Part shown: positions 10,901-16,900 of the stretch, in pieces
Position numbering within the stretch: the stretch's first letter is position 1
Layout: each line of letters begins with the position of its first letter
NCBI GenBank assembly: GCA_900617975.1
Contig: UZAE01000711.1
Location: 1 to 19,315 of the forward strand
Source: Rodentolepis nana
Lineage: Eukaryota > Platyhelminthes > Cestoda > Cyclophyllidea > Hymenolepididae
Reading direction: 5' to 3'
DNA: 19,315 nucleotides
Notes under the pieces: model-generated
The model's database searches: none
What the model saw: only the letters and a program-made list of their open reading frames with translations
Told to the model about the DNA's origin: nothing
Made by a program: the position numbers and the translations under genes

Positions 10901-13900
10901 AACATAATTTTTAGTCATATTGAAATCTGAGGCGAATGAAAAAACCAAATGAAGGGTCATTAAAGCAAATAAAAAAAATCAAAAGGTGAATTAAAAGGGG
11001 GCCAAAAAGATGTGTATGACACGAAACTGTAATTTCATTTCGGCATTCTGGGAACTATTAGCCAATCTCAAAAAAATATTTAAATACTTCCAACGTTCCA
11101 CCCAATGAAGGGAAGTTACAATTTATAGCAGTGTTCAAAACACGCAGCAGATTTCAATTACTACGTCGACCTTGAACACCAATTTTTGTACTCTTCCAGA
11201 CGCCCTCTTACTACAATTGTTCTTTCGGAAACCCGTATATATGGTGATGCCGGATGTAAAGAAGAAGCACGAATACAGGACAGAAAAAACTTGCCATAGA
11301 AATTAGCGAAGCACACTGCAACCCGAGTATAATCTTTGGTGAGATGATTAACAATAGTTGCTAGACATGACAATGAAGCGTCCACAACGACTCGACAATG
11401 ACGCTGAAGTAGGTAGACAAGACAATCTTCCAACGAGACGGTGCCATTAGGAAACAGTTGACTGTAATGAAAGAATTTAGGTAAAATATTCGTAATAAAC
11501 TTACAGACATTCATTACACGAATTAAACGCATACCTCAAGTTGGTACCACCCTTAGAGGCAACCTGGAAGCAACAAGGTTCGATAATCTCAATGGCATAG
11601 GAGAGAGCGTTTCCATCGGGAACACTTCCGCTATTCGGTGGCATAATTGAGGTGATCATCTTTGTGATGAAAGGTACATGCTGGAGAAGCAACTGCGGCC
11701 TAGGTTTGGCTATCATGCTGAGCAATAGGAAGGTATTCGAGGGAGACAACCCATCAGCTGGTTGACCAGAACACTCACAATTCGGTTTTGTGGTGGATTC
11801 GCTCTCTCGATTATGCTTCGGATGAAATTGGCAGTTCGAAACGTGCCAATTCGCGTCTAATAAATAAATAAAATTCAAAACATAGTAAATACACTCCTGT
11901 TGTATTGTTAGCATATAATAGGGGGGGGGGAAGGGGGAGGGGGGGAGCAATGCCCTGATTAGAAGTAATTTACAAACGCACATGAGGTACAACACATGCA
12001 CTACTAGTTAAGTGGTAATTAACTGAATTGCGCTGCAAGTTCAACTTCAACTTCATAATTCCGCGAAATCGCCAATTTTCGGCTAAGGAGAGCAAGGGAG
12101 AGAGAGAGATAGATAGATAGATAGAGCGAGCAAGCGAGCCAGCTAATTAGATTAGCCAAACTTCTCGCCAACAAAAAAAAGATGCAGTTGGCTTGCAATT
12201 AAATAAGATGGATAATCGATTTGTTTCGGCTAATTACACCGTGGAATAAAAATATATGAATAGAATAGGCGAGAATAGGTTGCAGGTGTTTATCAAATCC
12301 ATCGCATCATCCATGCGCTACTGCAGTGACTTATCGATTAAAAGCAACAACAACAAAAAAGCCTCATGAATTGGCAATAAGGCGCAACAAAAATCAGTTA
12401 AAACACGGAGCAAATTGTGATTAATTAAAAAAAAGAGGCGAAACAATGGGGCTCACTGTGCAGTCGTTGAATCATTTTGACCAAAAATTCAACAATTTGC
12501 GAAGCAGCGGCGTCAACTTGAGCAGCCTTTTCCGGTCCATCTTGGTTGAGAATCTGTGAAAAGTAATGTTAAACTAACATTCAGGTAAAACAAACACATT
12601 TTTTTCAACAACGAAAAAAAAGAATAGAGGGAAAATTGGGTGGAAGCAGCTAGTCATGCTGGCGGAATTCACCTTAGATCCTTATGGATCAGACTAAAAA
12701 CGGCAATAAAAGCCGCATAGACAACGAGATACGATCATTAGATTAATATGGCATAAGCGCCGCAATTGCAACCACAAAGACTTGCATTTTAACACAAGAA
12801 GCATCTCTTAACGCGTGATTGAAGTTTCATTCCAAGAGACAAGCAAATACCAAGTCTTTTAATCAGGGTATAAAAAGCCAGACAAAGTCAGAAAGTGATA
12901 GAGCTTCCTTGGCGTGTGAGTGAAAAAAAACTCATCCCTGTGAACATAGTAATGCAAGTTTTCGGCGCGCACGAGGACGAGATTATTAGACAAATTCCGT
13001 CTCCAACGCCTTTTAACTACCAGAAAGAGTGAATCATCAGAAGTTTACCAACTGCATGCATATATATAACCTTTTTTTCCCACGTTCTGAGAGCCGAGCG
13101 TTTCTGAGAGAGGAGGGATACGTGTGAATGATTCAGGCGATTAAATCCCGCCCGAACTTACCGACTTCATAAAGTCTTCCACCACACCTGCAACTCGATT
13201 GCGGACATGTAGAACGGTTTCACAGATATTTCTAGCGTGTCTTTCGAGAAGTAATGCCAGTTTCAAAGGATCAGACGTTGAAAGAGGAGTGAACCACAGA
13301 GAAGTAAATGTTTCCATTACGATTTTCTGCTCGGGTAATAAAAAATGACATGATTTCGGGTTCAAAGCAAACCAAAACGAAAACCAATCCACCACATACC
13401 TTGATGGATTCTTCATCATTTGAACGTCTTAGAAGGGTAACACAGGCTTCGAAGTTCTGTTTAGAAGAGAGGATGATTGTTTGTGATGCGTGTCGTGTCT
13501 CTTCTGGATTATCGGAATGTTGGTTAAGAAGCAGGAGATTTTGAAGGCTTTTAATAGCCCTCTTTCGTACACTGATCTGTAGATCAAGAACCCGATTGAT
13601 CAGATGTTTAAAAAGCTTAGCGAGAAAGACTGAATAGTTTCCAGACGTTGGAATTGTAACCAACCGAGAAGCTAGTTCAACGGCAGCTTCTCGAACCATT
13701 GGTGAGTTATCCATTAATCGAAGAGGAATGATTGAAATCAGATCAGAGGCGTTGAGATTACCCGAATTCTCCTCCTTAATTGTTGGCACTGGAATGCATT
13801 CGGGGTATATCTCAACGAGAGTTGAGAGGCCTCGAATAGCCCGAGTTCGTATAGCCAAGGATGGATCGTGAACCAGCTAAAGTACAAAACCGAGTGGGTT

Positions 13901-16900
13901 ACATTATATTCATCCCATTTATTTTCACGAATGAATTCTTTACCGCGAGTTTTCAGTCATAAGCCATCTTTAGCCACACCTACTCCAGTTGAAAAGATGA
14001 GTAGATCAGAGATTCTAAGGTCAAGTAAGGACACTGTGTATATGCTAACATTTATTCAAATTATACACGATCAATACAATTTCAAGAAGGATGTAAAGAG
14101 GCGATTTTAGCTCAATTCTGGCACTTTAAATGATCATTTAGTTACTACTCTGAGCAAGAGCGATTATTTCAGCAAAAAACTACAGATCCACAATGTGGTT
14201 CATTAGCACAGGGGTCAGAGAAGTGATCGCTAGCAGCAAAAATTTCTCATAATCTAAATTTAAAAAAAGAAAATGTATAATAGACTTCTAAATACCCTTA
14301 TTAAATATTTAAGTCACCTCAGCTATTTATCTCTGAATTTCTTATAATCTCCCAGTTTCCGGGTCTAACTTGAGACAAAGTTTTAGGCCTATATCGGTTT
14401 CTGAATTTATTAAAGGGTCTATCTCTAAACTAATCTTTGAGCGTAATTCTAACAGCGATTTTTAATGAGGTAGTATTTATAGATCGCCAAAATAGGACAA
14501 AAAAACGCAAAATTTGTAGGAATCTATCTCGAGCATATATTAAATGTAACAAACAAAGAAATTGGATGCCCGATAAATCACCAGAGCCCCCAAGTTATGA
14601 GGAACGGAGTACGATAAAAAATAACTCACATTTATTTATTTATTTATTTAAATATGAAGAAATTTCGATGTAGTAGACAAAATGGACAACAACTGGGTAC
14701 CAATATTTACAAAAGGAATTCGAGATATCAATAAAAGTAGGCCTACATTTATGCTGGTTTGCACACATAATTCAAATACTCCGATTCTTGTAACAATAAA
14801 TAATTCAATCATGTAAATCAGAGTAAAGATGCATTTAGTACGACGTTCTAAGTACCATCATTTACGCAAACCCCAATAAGCACTAAAGCCATGACTATAA
14901 AGAAGCTAAACACCAACCTATCCTGTTGAACGCAGAACCTAATTAATTAAAGTCCGATCAAGTAGTAGTTTTTACTTACTCTCATGCAGACCTCAGCAAT
15001 AACAAACACTTTTTTTGCAGTGAGAAGGCAAAAAACGCTTTTGTTCAAACAGCGTATTCAACTAAGGGCATATAATGAGATTATGATGTGGAGACTTCTT
15101 AAAAACCGGGTCATAACTTTGACTGATTTTGTCAATGTCAAACGCCAATCACAGAGAGTTGTGGTTGATCTCTCTCTCTCTCTTGGCACGGATGTCAAGC
15201 ACGTGTGCCTGTGTGCACACCCCCCCCCCCTTTAAACAAGAACAAGATGGCGACGACGTCGGCGGCAAGGAGTTTTCTATAAGAATGAACTAATGAGTGT
15301 GTGTGCCGGTGTGTATGGGTGTCTGTGTGCGTGTGTTAGTGCCAAGATGACAATAAATGCAACAGAACACATTATGAGATATCACAAAATGATACATAGC
15401 CGCTGAACACCATTTCATACGTGCATAATGGGCGCATAAACTCAATTTAAACTATATGGCTCGGGGTGCGCGATAGACTTGCCTTCATGTGACGCGCCAA
15501 GGGTAGTTCACTTCAAATTGCAATGACCCGATTGTGAGTTATGCTCGACCACTTCCACAGTACTCACTTCACCTTTTACCTCTACCTTTGTGCCTGTCTC
15601 TTTGACACCTATGAATCACTCTTCTGTTCTCCCTCTCCACTATTTGCGACTTTGGTGTTCCTCAACTGTGCGAAGCCCAAAGTCAAATAAAGGGCTAATG
15701 ATAACTATCATAAAGCCTGCAATTTAATAATAAATATTATATGACTCTCAAGTCTGAACAGATATATCAATGTAAACTTTACAACTCGATCTGAAGTTTC
15801 ATCAAGTTGTAGCATAAGGAACAAAATGTCACCCAGGCCCCAATCACAACCTAACCTTATAGATGAACCAATTTTGATAATTTATACCAATAGGTCACAG
15901 GTACGGTGACCAATAGGAGAAAACCTAGTAAGTAGAAAGGGTTGACAGCGCTGGTGAAATCAGATTACAGAGGAGACAAGAGAGACTCCGTGACACCACT
16001 CATTAATCTCTGCAAGAGAACTGGAAAACACTTCCTCTAAAGAGAACAAAAATCAATTCAATTAAAGTTGAGAGACAGTGTTCGAACGCCAATTAGCAAA
16101 CCTGACGGATGTATTCAGAGAATCTAGTGGAAATTCCTCTTCTAATCATTGAGCGAAACTACATGCAGATTCGAATTTCACTAGCCAATATCTGAATATG
16201 GATGATGAGGGCCATAAAACCGAATCAAAAAAGAAAACGGAATAAGAAGGCCTGCGACCTCAAAAAAAGAGCGTTTTACGTTAAGTGGTCTTCAAGGCAC
16301 TCAAGGTTGTGGTCCAGGAGTTGCTTTCGAGGGCTAAACTGTGCAATCGAAGAAAGCACTCTGTGAAATATGAAGTTTACTGATGACCTGCGTACACATA
16401 AATCTAGATTAGAGGAGGCATTTATGTGAATGCTCGTTTCAAGTTGTGCTGCAGTCTCACACAAAGCAACCAAGTTTCACGCAACCAAAACTCGTTTTAT
16501 AAACCATTATTACGAAATCTAATTATAAAGACTAAGCACATAAGCCACACCTTAACCTGTCCACTGCAGTTAACTAAATTGACAGCACTTCTTTCTCGTT
16601 TTTGTACTAACATTGAATGTTACAACTAAAGGCATCTCTCCCTCTCTCTCTTGAGAATAGATGCTTTTTTTCCAAAATGCTTATTCCCTCTGAGTGATGA
16701 AAAATGTATGATTATTACACAACGAGAACAATATTCATGGAAAATTCACATAAAAATATAGGACACAAATAAAAGAGAAAAAAATGAAAGAATGAATGGA
16801 AATTGCATTTAGTTAAAAGTAAGAACAGAAGGGAATAGAACATACCTTGACAATCTGCATATAGAGGACATCGAATCCAATTGGTATATGCGAGTAGGTG

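Larger units (their letters stand above)
9640..11294 (-). other. GC-AG intron (7-8), purine-rich
   Basis: On the gene strand this 1,655-bp intron begins GCAAGT and ends TTATTTAG. On the plus strand it is dominated by G-rich and GA-rich stretches (9726-9757, 9913-9974, 10311-10324, 10590-10620, 10720-10740), giving long CT-rich transcript segments. A 9-bp perfect inverted repeat sits at 10532-10557. The open frames inside are low-complexity by-products. Confidence 0.75.
11857..13161 (-). other. Introns 5-6 (11857-12456) and 4-5 (12554-13161)
   Basis: These two introns of 600 and 608 bp flank the 97-bp exon 12457-12553. The first has a G-quadruplex-prone run (11921-11945) and a GA/GATA microsatellite (12098-12125). 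The second is AT-rich with nothing recognisable. Confidence 0.8.
13877..16845 (-). other. Intron 2-3
   Basis: This 2,969-bp intron contains one SINE-like copy (15463-15737), a C11 tract (15220-15230) and a GT-rich degenerate microsatellite (about 15296-15336). The flanking exons align contiguously with NIPBL, so no exon is missing. About 13900-15150 and 15760-16800 show no element I recognise. Confidence 0.8.

Noticed and set aside
11161..11294. Extension of exon 7 to the GTAAGA donor at 11206-11211 or to the stop near 11161.
   Set aside because: It breaks the phase with the next exon and adds residues that do not fit the family. The GC donor at 11294 solves both.
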